NCBI RefSeq assembly: GCF_004364975.1
Contig: NZ_SOBW01000008.1
Span: 248,001-312,000 of the forward strand
Origin: Gelidibacter sediminis
GTDB taxonomy: Bacteria; Bacteroidota; Bacteroidia; Flavobacteriales; Flavobacteriaceae
Direction: 5' to 3'
Length of the DNA: 64,000 nt
Part shown: in pieces, positions 18,040 through 27,350 of the stretch
Position numbering within the stretch: position 1 is the stretch's first letter
How the letters are laid out: each line of letters starts with the position of its first letter
Notes under the pieces: model-generated
What the model was told of the DNA's origin: nothing
The model's database searches: none
Seen by the model: the letters and a program-made list of their open reading frames with translations, nothing else
Position numbers and translations under genes: made by a program

Positions 18040-19779
18040 TTAAAATAATTCTTTTAAATATTTCATATTGGATTTTGCCGTATCTATAACATCAGCAGTT
18101 TGACCGTTTAGCATTAATTTACCCATCGTTGTGGCAAACCCTTTTACCTGATCGAATTCTACTTTAGGTGGCATTGCCAAAGCATCCGGATCTGTAAATA
18201 TATTTACCAATGCAGGACCATCGTGCGCTAAAGCTTGTTGTATAGTGGTCCTTACATTTTCGCAAGCATCCACGTTCCAGGCTTTAATGTCCATTGCTTC
18301 TGCTACCTTGGCAAAATCTGGATTTTTCATTTCAGTTTGCCATTCTGGATATCCAGCAACTTGCATTTCCAATTTGACCATTCCTAATGAACGGTTGTTG
18401 AAAATAATGATTTTTACGGGAATATTATATTGACTTATAGTCATCAAATCGCCTAAGAGCATACTTATGCCACCGTCCCCACACAAAGCAATTATTTGAC
18501 GGTCAGGTTTGGAAAGCCCTGCACCGATTGCCATTGGCATGGCATTTGCCATTGACCCATGGTTAAACGACCCGGTAAGGTATCGGTTGTGTTTGCCTTT
18601 GATATAGCGGGCAGCCCATACTGCCGACATCCCAGTATCTACAGTAAAAATTGCGTCTTCAGAAGCAATGTCATCAATAACTGAAGCTACAAATTCAGGG
18701 TGTATAAACTTATCCTTAGATTTTTCTTCCACATAAGATGCATATGTATCTTCCTGCTCATCGTGCAATTTTCGCATAGTCTTTAAAAATGCATCATCAG
18801 ATTTTGGTTCTAATAAAGGCATTAAAACTTCTATAGTGTCTTTTATGCTTCCTGCATATCCATAATCTACTTTGGCCCGACGCCCTATACGCTCTGGTTT
18901 ACGATCTATTTGAATAATTGTATTTTTTTCTGGAAGAAATGCAGTATATGGAAAGTCAGTACCCAATAAAATTACTAAATCAGCTTCGTGCATGGCCTTA
19001 AATCCTGATTTGCTACCTAATAAGCCGTTAAGGCCAATGGCGTAAGGATTACTAATTTTATCGAAAAATATTTTTCCTCTAAAACTATAACCCATAGGCG
19101 CATTAAGTTTTTTGGAAAGCTGCATCGCTTCTTCTTGAGCATCCTTACAGCCATAACCACAAAATAACATAACTTTATCGTGGGAATTAATCACCTGCGC
19201 TAAAGTATTCAAATCTTCATTTCTAGGAATGAGCTTAGATTTTGTAAAATAATTAATATGCGATGTGGTAATCTCCTCTGCATTTGCCTCTGAAACATCA
19301 CCTGGCAAACCTACAACGGCAACACCTTTTTTCTCTATAGCATGTTGTATTGCGGTTTGAAATGCTTGTGCAGCTTGTTGGGGAGTGCTTGCCATAACGC
19401 AGTATTTACTACAGTCATCAAATAATTTCACGACATTGGTTTCTTGGAAATTATCCAAGCCCATTTTGTCGGTATTTATTGTGGTGGCAATTGCAATTAC
19501 AGGGTTTCCTGATTTATTGGCGTCATACAATCCATTGATTAAGTGTACATGGCCAGGGCCACTACTGCCCATACAACAACCAATGCCGTCAAGTTCAGCA
19601 TCCATCGAAGCAGCATACGCGCCAGCCTCCTCATGCCGCACGTGTATCCATTCCAACCTTCCGTCTAGTCTTACGGCATCATTTATAGGGTTCAAACTGT
19701 CGCCTGTAACGGCATATAAACGTTTAACACCCGCATTCACTAAATTCTCTACTAGTAAGTCTGCAATAGTTTTGGCCAT
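18040..19779 (-). CDS. poxB: Thiamine-diphosphate-dependent pyruvate:quinone oxidoreductase (PoxB-like)
   Basis: 579 residues with the three ThDP-enzyme domains. N-terminal pyrimidine domain with the activating Glu in RHEEAGAYAAS and GSSGPGHVHLINGLYD; central FAD-binding domain (FCGYGCKDA, GLNGLLGSK, LLGTDFPY); C-terminal diphosphate domain with the metal motif GDGGISMLLGDL ending in FNN. PoxB converts pyruvate, water and quinone to acetate and CO2 at the inner membrane face and is typically stationary-phase or stress induced, matching its neighbourhood. Acetolactate synthase is excluded by overall resemblance, though related. Confidence 0.92.
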   Translation of the reverse strand: MAKTIADLLVENLVNAGVKRLYAVTGDSLNPINDAVRLDGRLEWIHVRHEEAGAYAASMDAELDGIGCCMGSSGPGHVHLINGLYDANKSGNPVIAIATTINTDKMGLDNFQETNVVKLFDDCSKYCVMASTPQQAAQAFQTAIQHAIEKKGVAVVGLPGDVSEANAEEITTSHINYFTKSKLIPRNEDLNTLAQVINSHDKVMLFCGYGCKDAQEEAMQLSKKLNAPMGYSFRGKIFFDKISNPYAIGLNGLLGSKSGFKAMHEADLVILLGTDFPYTAFLPEKNTIIQIDRKPERIGRRAKVDYGYAGSIKDTIEVLMPLLEPKSDDAFLKTMRKLHDEQEDTYASYVEEKSKDKFIHPEFVASVIDDIASEDAIFTVDTGMSAVWAARYIKGKHNRYLTGSFNHGSMANAMPMAIGAGLSKPDRQIIALCGDGGISMLLGDLMTISQYNIPVKIIIFNNRSLGMVKLEMQVAGYPEWQTEMKNPDFAKVAEAMDIKAWNVDACENVRTTIQQALAHDGPALVNIFTDPDALAMPPKVEFDQVKGFATTMGKLMLNGQTADVIDTAKSNMKYLKELF

Positions 19780-19987
19780 ATCTTTATTTTCTTTTAAAGA
19801 TACTAGTGCGAGAATTGTTTTTTGTTAAATGAGCGTTAATTATTTGTGAATTAAAGGATTACAGGTCTTGTTGGTAGTTTGAATAGAGCACTTGATCGGT
19901 GTCGAAGTGAAAGTATGAATCAGTAAGGCACTACGATGTTTGCCAATGTTTAAAACTATTGCTCTCTAAAATAAAATTAAGATAGAC

Positions 19988-20821
19988 CTATTCTTTCATT
20001 TGTAGTTTAACAGTCCCAACAAATTTAGGAAGTGTAATTTTAGGAGCATTGTATAAATAAACCTCACTGTTTCCCGTAGCTTCAATAGTAACAGTATCGT
20101 TAACACGTATTGTGGCAGCGCTATTCATGTCTGCAATAATAGTACAAGTAGTTGTTAAAAACTCTTTTCCATTAAATGTAGACGAATTATCCAGATGAAG
20201 TTCTGTAGTTGTGAGCGTGCCTTCAACATTTGCTGTAGCACGCTGGTATAGATCAAATTTTGCTGTTTTGGCGTTTAATAATGCCTCCATCTTAACATTA
20301 TCATTTAATGTAATCACAGCATTATTGGCATTCACATTCAACTTTACCTTTGCCTTATCTAAAGCGGTATAGTTAAAATCATTGGTTTTGATGTTTAAAT
20401 ATGCTCGTGAAGATCCGGATGTTACCAACGTCGTATTTTTTAGTTCTAAGGATGTTAAAGACCTAATTTCCCCATCTTCCTTTACTTCAATAGATTCCAG
20501 GCCTTCAGCGTAATTGACTTTAATATTCATACGTCGGCTAGAGGTAATCCGTTTAGTGGTTTTGAAAGTTAGAGTACCGTTTATGACTTCAAACAAAATG
20601 TATTCATGCAGATTGCTATCTGCTTCAATTTCAACGGAAGGTCTGCTGTTATAAATAATTTCTACAGAAAAATCTTCGCCCACAATGATTTTTTTGAACG
20701 GGTCGATATAGGTTTGTTTAATGGTTACATTTCTATCACCCTTAATTTTCTCGTCTTCTTGAGCAGCGCTAAAGGCAGTAAAACTTAGTACCATTATAAG
20801 TGTAAAAATGAATTTATTCAT
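19988..20821 (-). CDS. Head-GIN domain (DUF2807) secreted protein
   Basis: 277 residues with a cleavable signal peptide (ends AFSAAQ). The rest is a chain of short beta-strand repeats rich in Thr/Val/Asn, including a FKKIIVGEDFSVEI start typical of DUF2807/GIN domains, which form a right-handed beta-helix. Second of two such genes downstream of padR-pspC. Probably periplasmic or surface located; molecular role not known. Confidence 0.85.
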   Translation of the reverse strand: MNKFIFTLIMVLSFTAFSAAQEDEKIKGDRNVTIKQTYIDPFKKIIVGEDFSVEIIYNSRPSVEIEADSNLHEYILFEVINGTLTFKTTKRITSSRRMNIKVNYAEGLESIEVKEDGEIRSLTSLELKNTTLVTSGSSRAYLNIKTNDFNYTALDKAKVKLNVNANNAVITLNDNVKMEALLNAKTAKFDLYQRATANVEGTLTTTELHLDNSSTFNGKEFLTTTCTIIADMNSAATIRVNDTVTIEATGNSEVYLYNAPKITLPKFVGTVKLQMKE

Positions 20822-20860
20822 TCTAACTATTTAAAAGGTTATGTAAACAAATATAAACAA

Positions 20861-20898
20861 AAACCATCCCAAACTTTTATCAAGCTTTGAAATGGTTT
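20861..20898 (-). terminator. Possible terminator or attenuator between the two DUF2807 genes
   Basis: A 7-bp stem AAACCAT/ATGGTTT with a long loop; on the minus strand it is followed by TTGTTTAT. Weak, so readthrough into the last gene is expected. Confidence 0.35.
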
Positions 20899-20939
20899 TA
20901 AAATTTGGTATTTGGCAAGGCTTATATGACCTGTTTGTT

Positions 20940-21650
20940 CTACTTTGTTTGAGCGGAAACACCTTTGGTTTTATTAATTTTATTTGGAGTGCCAAAGTAG
21001 GAAATATGGCCGCCACTAGAGGTTTTGGCAACTAACTTGTCTGACGCTTCAACCCGTATATTAGCACCAGACGCTGCTTGTGCGTTAGCATTAGAGCAAT
21101 GGAGATTTTTGGCATCTATAGAGCTTCCACTTGCAGCCTTTGCGATAAATTTTGTGGTTGTACCCTGAAGTTGCAGGTCGCTTCCGCTTGATGTCGAACA
21201 ATCAAGTTCCATAAGCTCCAAATCTAAATGCATGGAGCTCCCACTGGCTGCTTGAAGTATTAATGCGTTTTGTCTTATTTTATTGGTGCTGAACACATCG
21301 CTACCACTTGCAGATTTTATTTTTTCCAAATTTTTAAAGTTGATAAAAATTTTCTTAACCGCGCTGCTACTAATGTTTTTGCTAGGATAAATCTTTAAAA
21401 TGTTATTTGTTACCTCAGTAATAATTACATCATGCAAATTTTCATCGGCCTCAACCAAAATACTTTCAATGCTAGATTGTGTGAGGTAAATTTCTAGGCC
21501 ACTACTAACTTCTATCTGATTAAAACTTTGTTCAAGAGCGCGTGTTGTGGTCGTAATGTTACCATTACCCTTAACACCTGTATTAATGTTGCAGGAAAAT
21601 AAACTGACACTTAAGATTGACGTTATAATTATTTTGATTAATGTACTCAT
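20940..21650 (-). CDS. Head-GIN domain (DUF2807) lipoprotein
   Basis: I set the start at 21650 (236 aa) because MSTLIKIIITSILSVSLFSC is a lipoprotein signal peptide, while the frame upstream runs into the pspC gene without signal character. The mature part starts GNGNITTTTRALEQSFNQIEV and then has striking repeats of the form A-S-G-S with 16-25 residue spacing (VKKIF..SASGSD, AASGSS, TSSGSD, AASGSS, AASGAN, TSSGGH), the turns of the beta-helix. Encoded 43 bp after the PspC gene. Function unknown. Confidence 0.87.
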   Translation of the reverse strand: MSTLIKIIITSILSVSLFSCNINTGVKGNGNITTTTRALEQSFNQIEVSSGLEIYLTQSSIESILVEADENLHDVIITEVTNNILKIYPSKNISSSAVKKIFINFKNLEKIKSASGSDVFSTNKIRQNALILQAASGSSMHLDLELMELDCSTSSGSDLQLQGTTTKFIAKAASGSSIDAKNLHCSNANAQAASGANIRVEASDKLVAKTSSGGHISYFGTPNKINKTKGVSAQTK

Positions 21651-21693
21651 GATGGTTGGCTTTTGATTGATGATTGATGAAAATTGTAATCTG

Positions 21694-23454
21694 TTATTCG
21701 TTATCTGTAGTAATATTAATACCGTTACTGTCAATATTGACTTTTACGCGATTACTCGAAGATTTTATGCCGTCCTGATTAATTTCTAAGGTGTCCGTAT
21801 CATTTTTAATACTAATGCCATTTTCGTTAATTCGTATGCCGGGAGTGTCATTGTCAATATTTAAATCAAATTCTTCCGGACAATCTAAACATTTCATCTC
21901 CTCGTTAACCATTTGTAGGTAATGTCCCTTCAATTTACTGTCAGAAGATGTTGAATGGGAATAGCGATTTCTATGGAATGAATGCGTATTTTGATCGGCA
22001 AATAGAACGGTGCCTTCTGGTAGATACAAAGTGATTTCAACTTCTTGATCTCTAAATTTGTTCTTGAATGCAGTAGTCAAATAGCCGTCAAGTTCAAGTC
22101 TATTGCCAACGATTTTGTAGTTATAATTTATTTTCTCCGCTCTAATTTTGGCATTTTGATAAGTGTTTCCTCTAGAGTTTTTATCAATTCGGATGGAGGC
22201 CACTGTATCTTTAGTTGGTTTCAAAATGAGCTCAACATCGGTCAGATACAACAGCTTTCTATCATTCTCATCATATATTGGACGCCATTGACTACTGTTT
22301 CGGCCAAATTGCTTACTAAATGTATTATTATGCACCATACTTACGTAAAGCGTGTCTTTTGCTGTGATGTTCATGGTTTCAGTACGTTGCACTATGGCAT
22401 CTTCAGCATACTCACTTGCTTGTTTAACGCCAATCACAATCAATCCGATGAGCGCCATTAGCCATAATCCGAATAATGAGAATTTTGCGATGGACCCTAT
22501 AGATTTTAAGTTGTTGACCAAAATTTTTAAACCAAGATAGAACAGGAAAAAAAATGGAATGCCAATAGCAAACAACAGCATCAGCGACATAAGCCATATA
22601 GGCACATTAGCGGCATTTGTAGCTTCCAAAAAATCAATTCCAGGTATTTCAATAACATCTGCAACACCTACAGAGAAGAAGGCTATGATCAAGCCAATTA
22701 ATGTGCTCGCGCCAATTAAAATAAGCATGATCCCAATAAATTTTGCAAATATTTTAAATATAAACATGATGAGATCACCGAGGGTGTCAAAAAAAGTTTT
22801 TGAACTCGATTTTATCTTACTGCTGTGTTTGGGCAAATCAATACTTTTTACCGCCTCAGAGACATTGTCAAAACCGTCTTTAATTTTTTTTTCGATGTTA
22901 CTGATGTTTACCGGCTCTCCTGTCATAGTCAGTTTCTCGGCGGTGGTGCGCGCCTCAGGTACTAGAATCCAAAACAATATATAAATAAAAATAAAAGTGC
23001 CTCCTGTGCCTAAGGCTAGCAAAATCCATAGCAGACGCATCCAAATAGCATCTACCCCTAAATAATGCCCCAAACCTGAAGAAACGCCACCTATATAGGA
23101 ATTGTCAGTATCTCTAAAAAGTTTTTTTGAAGTGGTACTTTGACGATGGGATTGATAGGCTTTTTGTGGTTCATCCTCAAAGATTTCATCATCAACAAGA
23201 TAATCTTCTGGTTGCCCCATGATGGAAATCACTTCGTCAACCTCCTGAATCCTGATGACCTGTTTGTCATTTTTGACGCGTTCATTAAAAAGTTCGGCGA
23301 TACGCGCTTCAATGTCGGCAACAATTTCTGAGCGACCTTGTGAGTCCGTAAATGAACGTTTGATGGCCTCCAAATAGCGTTGCAGTTTTAAATAGGCATC
23401 TTCATCAATATGAAAAAATATACCCGCTAAATTTATGTTGACTGTCTTATTCAT
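21694..23454 (-). CDS. PspC domain membrane protein with long C-terminal extension
   Basis: 586 residues. Residues ~1-75 are a regulator-like segment (MNKTVNINLAGIFFHIDEDAY, then IEARIAELFNERV); residues ~105-170 are the PspC domain (KKLFRDTDNSYIGGVSSGLGHYLGVD with a membrane helix ending YILFWILVPEA). Three or four further membrane helices span ~230-350, and a ~220-residue soluble C-terminal domain follows. PspC proteins sense envelope damage in other bacteria. The start codon overlaps the end of the padR gene by 8 bp, so the two are translationally coupled. Confidence 0.92.
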   Translation of the reverse strand: MNKTVNINLAGIFFHIDEDAYLKLQRYLEAIKRSFTDSQGRSEIVADIEARIAELFNERVKNDKQVIRIQEVDEVISIMGQPEDYLVDDEIFEDEPQKAYQSHRQSTTSKKLFRDTDNSYIGGVSSGLGHYLGVDAIWMRLLWILLALGTGGTFIFIYILFWILVPEARTTAEKLTMTGEPVNISNIEKKIKDGFDNVSEAVKSIDLPKHSSKIKSSSKTFFDTLGDLIMFIFKIFAKFIGIMLILIGASTLIGLIIAFFSVGVADVIEIPGIDFLEATNAANVPIWLMSLMLLFAIGIPFFFLFYLGLKILVNNLKSIGSIAKFSLFGLWLMALIGLIVIGVKQASEYAEDAIVQRTETMNITAKDTLYVSMVHNNTFSKQFGRNSSQWRPIYDENDRKLLYLTDVELILKPTKDTVASIRIDKNSRGNTYQNAKIRAEKINYNYKIVGNRLELDGYLTTAFKNKFRDQEVEITLYLPEGTVLFADQNTHSFHRNRYSHSTSSDSKLKGHYLQMVNEEMKCLDCPEEFDLNIDNDTPGIRINENGISIKNDTDTLEINQDGIKSSSNRVKVNIDSNGINITTDNE

Positions 23455-23791
23455 CTTTTGATTTTTTTGTATTGGTTACTAGGTTAACGGCGTTTTGTAA
23501 TTCACTCCAAGTCGTATTCAATTCGTTTAAAAATAATTTTCCGGTCTCTGTTAAACCGTAATATTTACGAGGTGGTCCAGAGGTTGATTCTTCCCATCTA
23601 TAATTTAGAAGCCCAGCATTCTTTAGCCTAGTCAGGAGCGGATAGATGGTGCCTTCCACTACAAGCATTTTTGCATCTTTAAGTGTTTCCAGAATTTCAG
23701 CCACATAGGCGTCTTCGTCCTTTAAAACGGAGAGTATGCAGTATTCTAAGACACCTTTACGCATTTGTGCTTTTGTATTTTCAATTTTCAT
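23447..23791 (-). CDS. PadR family transcriptional regulator
   Basis: Start set at 23791 (114 aa; MKIENTKAQMRKGVLEYCIL) since this is the normal PadR beginning and the upstream in-frame ATG adds a basic stretch atypical of the family. Winged-helix core: EYCILSVLKDEDAYVAEIL, VVEGTIYPLLTRLKNAGLL, and the wing GPPRKYYGLTETGK. PadR proteins are mostly repressors of downstream genes. Overlap with pspC suggests autoregulated control of the whole PspC-DUF2807 unit. Confidence 0.93.
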   Translation of the reverse strand: MKIENTKAQMRKGVLEYCILSVLKDEDAYVAEILETLKDAKMLVVEGTIYPLLTRLKNAGLLNYRWEESTSGPPRKYYGLTETGKLFLNELNTTWSELQNAVNLVTNTKKSKDE

Positions 23792-23988
23792 AGGTCTCTT
23801 CTGTTTTTTTATTCTGATGCTCCATAATCCATGGCTGCGCAACAAGATGTGATTGATTAATGAGGGTTGACAAAGTTTGTGTCATGTTCATTGTTGATTT
23901 AAGATTAAACTGTTCGTTTTTTGATTGTGCCCTAATAAGGCAATTGATGATTTGATTGATGACCACGTGTGTCGTGGGTGATGATATT

Positions 23989-24435
23989 TTATTTTAAAAA
24001 ATTTATGGTTAATGGATATTTATAAAACTCGCCATCTCTAGCTTTTAAACTCGCTACAACTATAAATACCAACTCCAGGATGAAAACAATTATAGCCAAT
24101 AGACCAAGGCTAATTGCGGTGATGAGCAAAGGACTAAGATTTATGATATCTAGAGGTACAGAATCATACGCGTAAAAGTCTAAAATATTGACAGATCCCA
24201 AAACACTAAATAAAAAAATGGGAATCGCGATTGCTGTTAGCGTTACGGCATAAAGTAAAATGCTAATTTGAAAATTAATGGCCTGCTTGCCATGTGCATC
24301 TACAAATTCCGATTTTTCCTTATTGGTCATCCATAAGACGATAGGACCAATAAAATTTCCAAACGGAATAATGAACCCCGTAAAGGTAGATAAGTGGATA
24401 AAAGTGGCGATGTTCTTTTGGTGGTTGCTAATCAT
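23989..24435 (-). CDS. DUF4870 domain membrane protein
   Basis: 148 residues with about three membrane segments. The beginning ATFIHLSTFTGFIIPFGNFIGPIVLWMTNKEKSEFVDAHG shows the DUF4870 signature (H-x-S pattern, then P-L-x-x-W-x-x-K-K-x-x-x-x-x-D-x-x-G-K-x-A-x-N-F). Often found near PspC and PadR genes. Lies 197 bp upstream of padR on the same strand. Function unknown. Confidence 0.87.
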   Translation of the reverse strand: MISNHQKNIATFIHLSTFTGFIIPFGNFIGPIVLWMTNKEKSEFVDAHGKQAINFQISILLYAVTLTAIAIPIFLFSVLGSVNILDFYAYDSVPLDIINLSPLLITAISLGLLAIIVFILELVFIVVASLKARDGEFYKYPLTINFLK

Positions 24436-24579
24436 TTTTAAAAGTATATAATAGTGTCTTATGCAAATATATGTCTAAAGAAAGGTATTGTGCAAAGCAT
24501 AGTAGTATAATTTAACATTAATTTAACAAATTGGTATTTGGGATAAAAATGATAATTTAGCCATAATAAAAACCTGATA

Positions 24580-25044
24580 ATGACTATATCTCCAAGAAAA
24601 CTGAATGCCGTTTTAAGCTTTAAACTCCCCTCTGCCTATTTGTGTGGCGTGAGAACCACCTACATTGATGATGTAAAATGTGAGGTAAGTGTAAAGCATA
24701 GATGGATTAATCAAAACCCATTTAATTCCATGTTTTGGGCTGTACAAGGTATGGCGGCGGAATTAACAACAGGAGCCTTAGTAATGTCTAAAATTAAAGC
24801 CAGTGGCCAACCAATTTCTATGTTGGTAGCCCAAAATAATTGTTCATTTACGAAGAAAGCAACCGGACGCATTCGTTTTATATGTACAGATGGCGCCAAA
24901 ATTGATGATGCCATTGCGGCAGCCATCACAACAGGAGAAGGTCAGACCATATGGATGAATTCAGTTGGAACTAATGAAGCTGGCGCTGAAGTCTCTAACT
25001 TTAATTTTGAATGGACATTAAAGTTGAAAAGTAAAAAAGTCTGA
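24580..25044 (+). CDS. DUF4442 hotdog-fold thioesterase-like protein
   Basis: 154 residues, the usual length for DUF4442. Features include LPSAYLCGVRTTYID near the start, HRWINQNPFNSMFWAVQGMAAELTTGALV and CSFTKKATGRIRFIC. The segment N-x-x-x-S-M-F-x-x-A-x-x-x-A-x-E-x-x-x-G is the long-helix motif of hotdog thioesterases. Likely acts on acyl-CoA in the cytoplasm, but the substrate is unknown. Single gene between divergent blocks. Confidence 0.85.
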   Translation: MTISPRKLNAVLSFKLPSAYLCGVRTTYIDDVKCEVSVKHRWINQNPFNSMFWAVQGMAAELTTGALVMSKIKASGQPISMLVAQNNCSFTKKATGRIRFICTDGAKIDDAIAAAITTGEGQTIWMNSVGTNEAGAEVSNFNFEWTLKLKSKKV

Positions 25045-25141
25045 TGCATTAGGTGTTCATGGAGTTCTTCATATGTAACAATTCTGATGAATTTTCTACC
25101 TATATGCTATATAAAATTTCTAATATTTAAATAATAACCTC

Positions 25142-25942
25142 ATGAAAGCACACGAAATTGATTACAGAATTTATGGCGAAGAAATGCAGTATGTAGAAAT
25201 TGAACTAGATCCGCAGGAAGGTGTCATTGCTGAAGCGGGAAGTTTTATGATGATGGATGATGGCATTAAAATGGAAACTATTTTTGGCGATGGATCTGAA
25301 CAAAACAAAGGATTTTTAGGTTCTATTTTAGGTGCAGGAAAACGAATACTTACGGGTGAAAGTCTGTTTATGACAGCTTTCTATAACGTGTTGTCTGGTA
25401 AACGTAATGTATCTTTTGCTTCTCCATACCCTGGAAAAATTATCCCAATTGATCTCACAGAATTTAGAGGTAAATTTATCTGTCAGAAGGATGCATTTCT
25501 ATGTGCAGCCAAAGGGGTGAGTGTTGGTATTGAATTTTCAAAAAAAATTGGTCGTGGTTTCTTTGGAGGAGAGGGTTTTATAATGCAAAAGTTGGAAGGA
25601 GACGGAATGGCGTTTGTGCATGCTGGTGGTACAATGGCTAAAAAAGTGTTAGGTGCAGGGGAAACTTTACGTGTGGATACCGGGTGTTTGGTAGGCTTTA
25701 CTCAAGATGTAGACTATGACGTGGAATTTATTGGAGGCATCAAAAATAAACTATTTGGCGGAGAAGGCTTATTTTATGCAAAGCTTCAAGGCCCTGGTAC
25801 CGTTTTTATTCAGTCATTACCATTTAGTCGATTGGCAGCACGTGTTTGGGCCAGTGCACCACAGGCTGGCGGGAAAGATAGAGGCGAAGGGAGTGTGCTT
25901 GGTGGCTTAGGAAATTTATTGGATGGCGATAATCGTTTTTAA
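25142..25942 (+). CDS. AIM24 / TIGR00266 family protein
   Basis: 266 residues. Typical sequence elements are [61 protein letters not shown] and the repeated G-G-E-G-x-F pattern, which build two stacked beta-sandwich units. Family named after a yeast mitochondrial protein; bacterial role unknown. Monocistronic. The C-terminal Gly-rich tail is usual. Confidence 0.93.
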   Translation: MKAHEIDYRIYGEEMQYVEIELDPQEGVIAEAGSFMMMDDGIKMETIFGDGSEQNKGFLGSILGAGKRILTGESLFMTAFYNVLSGKRNVSFASPYPGKIIPIDLTEFRGKFICQKDAFLCAAKGVSVGIEFSKKIGRGFFGGEGFIMQKLEGDGMAFVHAGGTMAKKVLGAGETLRVDTGCLVGFTQDVDYDVEFIGGIKNKLFGGEGLFYAKLQGPGTVFIQSLPFSRLAARVWASAPQAGGKDRGEGSVLGGLGNLLDGDNRF

Positions 25943-26079
25943 CAAAAAAAGTATATAATTTGTTAAAGTCAGAAGACGCGTTCGCAAATGTCAATTATTT
26001 TTATTAAATTTAGGCAACATAAAATAAGTGTGCCTATTATTCAAATCTACTTATAAATTATAACCTAAACTAAATAATA

Positions 26080-26280
26080 ATGGCAAGAGCAATGTTTGAG
26101 TACACTAAAACTGTACTAAGCAAAGTCAGTTTTGACGCTGCGTTGTTCTGTAGAGAAGTGCAAAAAGCAATTCATCGTTTATTACCCTATGAACTTGAAG
26201 AGCTAAAGGTTTTTATTAAATCTTTAATACTACAGAACCCAGATTTAAACCAATGTTTAATTTATCTAAAAAAAGAATAA
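26080..26280 (+). CDS. Small conserved-looking protein, 66 aa
   Basis: Two predicted helices: MARAMFEYTKTVLSKVSFDAALFCREVQKAIHRL and PYELEELKVFIKSLILQN. No membrane span, no metal motif. It has its own ~130 bp leader and a strong terminator, which supports a real gene. Very similar short proteins occur widely in Flavobacteriia in my memory, but without assigned function. Confidence 0.75.
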   Translation: MARAMFEYTKTVLSKVSFDAALFCREVQKAIHRLLPYELEELKVFIKSLILQNPDLNQCLIYLKKE

Positions 26281-26281
26281 T

Positions 26282-26309
26282 AAAAAAGCGACCAATAGGT
26301 CGCTTTTTT
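26282..26309. terminator. Bidirectional rho-independent terminator
   Basis: Perfect 12-bp stem AAAAAAGCGACC/GGTCGCTTTTTT with loop AATA between the small gene and oxyR, which converge here; overlaps the last bases of oxyR. Confidence 0.9.
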
Positions 26310-27246
26310 ATTTTGCTAATGGACTGATTATTTTTACATTTTGAAAGGCTATCGCACCTCTAATAATACCAGATATCACGGTATGTAGCGCATCAATAAT
26401 TTGCATTTTTAATTCACTTTTATGGTAAATAATACTCACCTCTCGGGCTGGAGATGGTGCATTAAAGTGATGCAAATTGCCCACTAGTTTATCACTTAAT
26501 TCCAGAGTGTGTAGGTATGGGAGTAAGGTCATGCCTAAACCTTCATTACTAAGTTTGATTAGTGTTTCTATACTGCCACTTTCCAATTGAAAACTCTCAT
26601 TCGTTTGATCTTTAAATGCTTTGCATAAATTGATGACACCATCCCTAAAACAGTGGCCGTCCTCTAACAAAAGCATGTCATCTATCTCGAGGTCAGAAAC
26701 ATCTATGGTTTTCTTTTTATATAACCGATGGTGTTCAGGAATGTAACCTACAAATGGCTCGTAATATAGAACTCGTTCCTTAATGTTTTCACTTTCTAAA
26801 GGTGTGGCGGCAATGGCAGCATCTAAGTGACCGTCTTTTATACGTTCAATGATATCTTCAGTGGTCAACTCTTCTATTTTAAGCTTCACTTTAGGATATT
26901 TCTTAATAAAAGCTTTTAAAAACATAGGCAATAAAGTAGGCATGACGGTAGGAATAATACCGATTCTAAATTCGCCCCCAATAAATCCTTTTTGCTGATC
27001 GACGATATCTTGAATGCGCTCAGATTCATTGACGATATTTCGGGCTTGGTGAACTATTTTACGACCAACTTCTGTTAATTCAATAGGTTTTTTGCTTCGG
27101 TCAAAAATGAGTACACTCAGTTCTTCTTCCAGCTTTTGTATTTGCGTACTTAATGTAGGTTGTGTCACAAAACACTTTTCTGCCGCTTTGGTGAAATTCT
27201 TATGTTCAGCAATCGCTAAAACATAAGTTAATTGCGTTATTGTCAT
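26308..27246 (-). CDS. oxyR: Peroxide-sensing LysR-type activator OxyR
   Basis: 312 residues. N-terminal LysR helix-turn-helix (MTITQLTYVLAIAEHKNFTKAAEKCFVTQPTLS...), then a two-lobed sensor domain. The redox switch is preserved: LLLEDGHCFRDGVINLC places cysteines at 199 and 208, the same positions and 9-residue spacing as in E. coli OxyR. Divergent from dps, a classical OxyR target; the 104 bp between them contains repeated sites that could be its operator. Confidence 0.95.
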   Translation of the reverse strand: MTITQLTYVLAIAEHKNFTKAAEKCFVTQPTLSTQIQKLEEELSVLIFDRSKKPIELTEVGRKIVHQARNIVNESERIQDIVDQQKGFIGGEFRIGIIPTVMPTLLPMFLKAFIKKYPKVKLKIEELTTEDIIERIKDGHLDAAIAATPLESENIKERVLYYEPFVGYIPEHHRLYKKKTIDVSDLEIDDMLLLEDGHCFRDGVINLCKAFKDQTNESFQLESGSIETLIKLSNEGLGMTLLPYLHTLELSDKLVGNLHHFNAPSPAREVSIIYHKSELKMQIIDALHTVISGIIRGAIAFQNVKIISPLAK

Positions 27247-27270
27247 GGATATTCATTTAAACTATAAAAA

Positions 27271-27295
27271 TATAAAAACTATCTATAAAAACTAT
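27271..27295. promoter_or_regulatory. Candidate OxyR operator (direct repeat) between oxyR and dps
   Basis: The 12-mer TATAAAAACTAT occurs twice, 13 bp apart, with a partial third copy just upstream (ACTATAAAAA at 27261). The half-sites CTAT/ATAG recall OxyR contacts. The site lies about 25-50 bp ahead of the dps -7 element, a normal activator position. Confidence 0.5.
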
Positions 27296-27318
27296 AGTGA
27301 AGTCAGTTAATTAAAGCT

Positions 27319-27326
27319 TAAATTTG
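27319..27326 (+). promoter_or_regulatory. Candidate -7 element of dps (TAAATTTG)
   Basis: Matches TAnnTTTG, 24 bp before the dps start. No TTTG at the -33 position, in keeping with activator-dependent expression from the adjacent repeats. Confidence 0.5.
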
Positions 27327-27350
27327 AATTAACCCTTAAAATATAAACAG

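Noticed and set aside
22045-22984. Plus-strand open frames of 138 and 141 aa inside the pspC gene
   Set aside because: Antisense to membrane helices of PspC, which yields hydrophobic shadow frames; no start context or homology.
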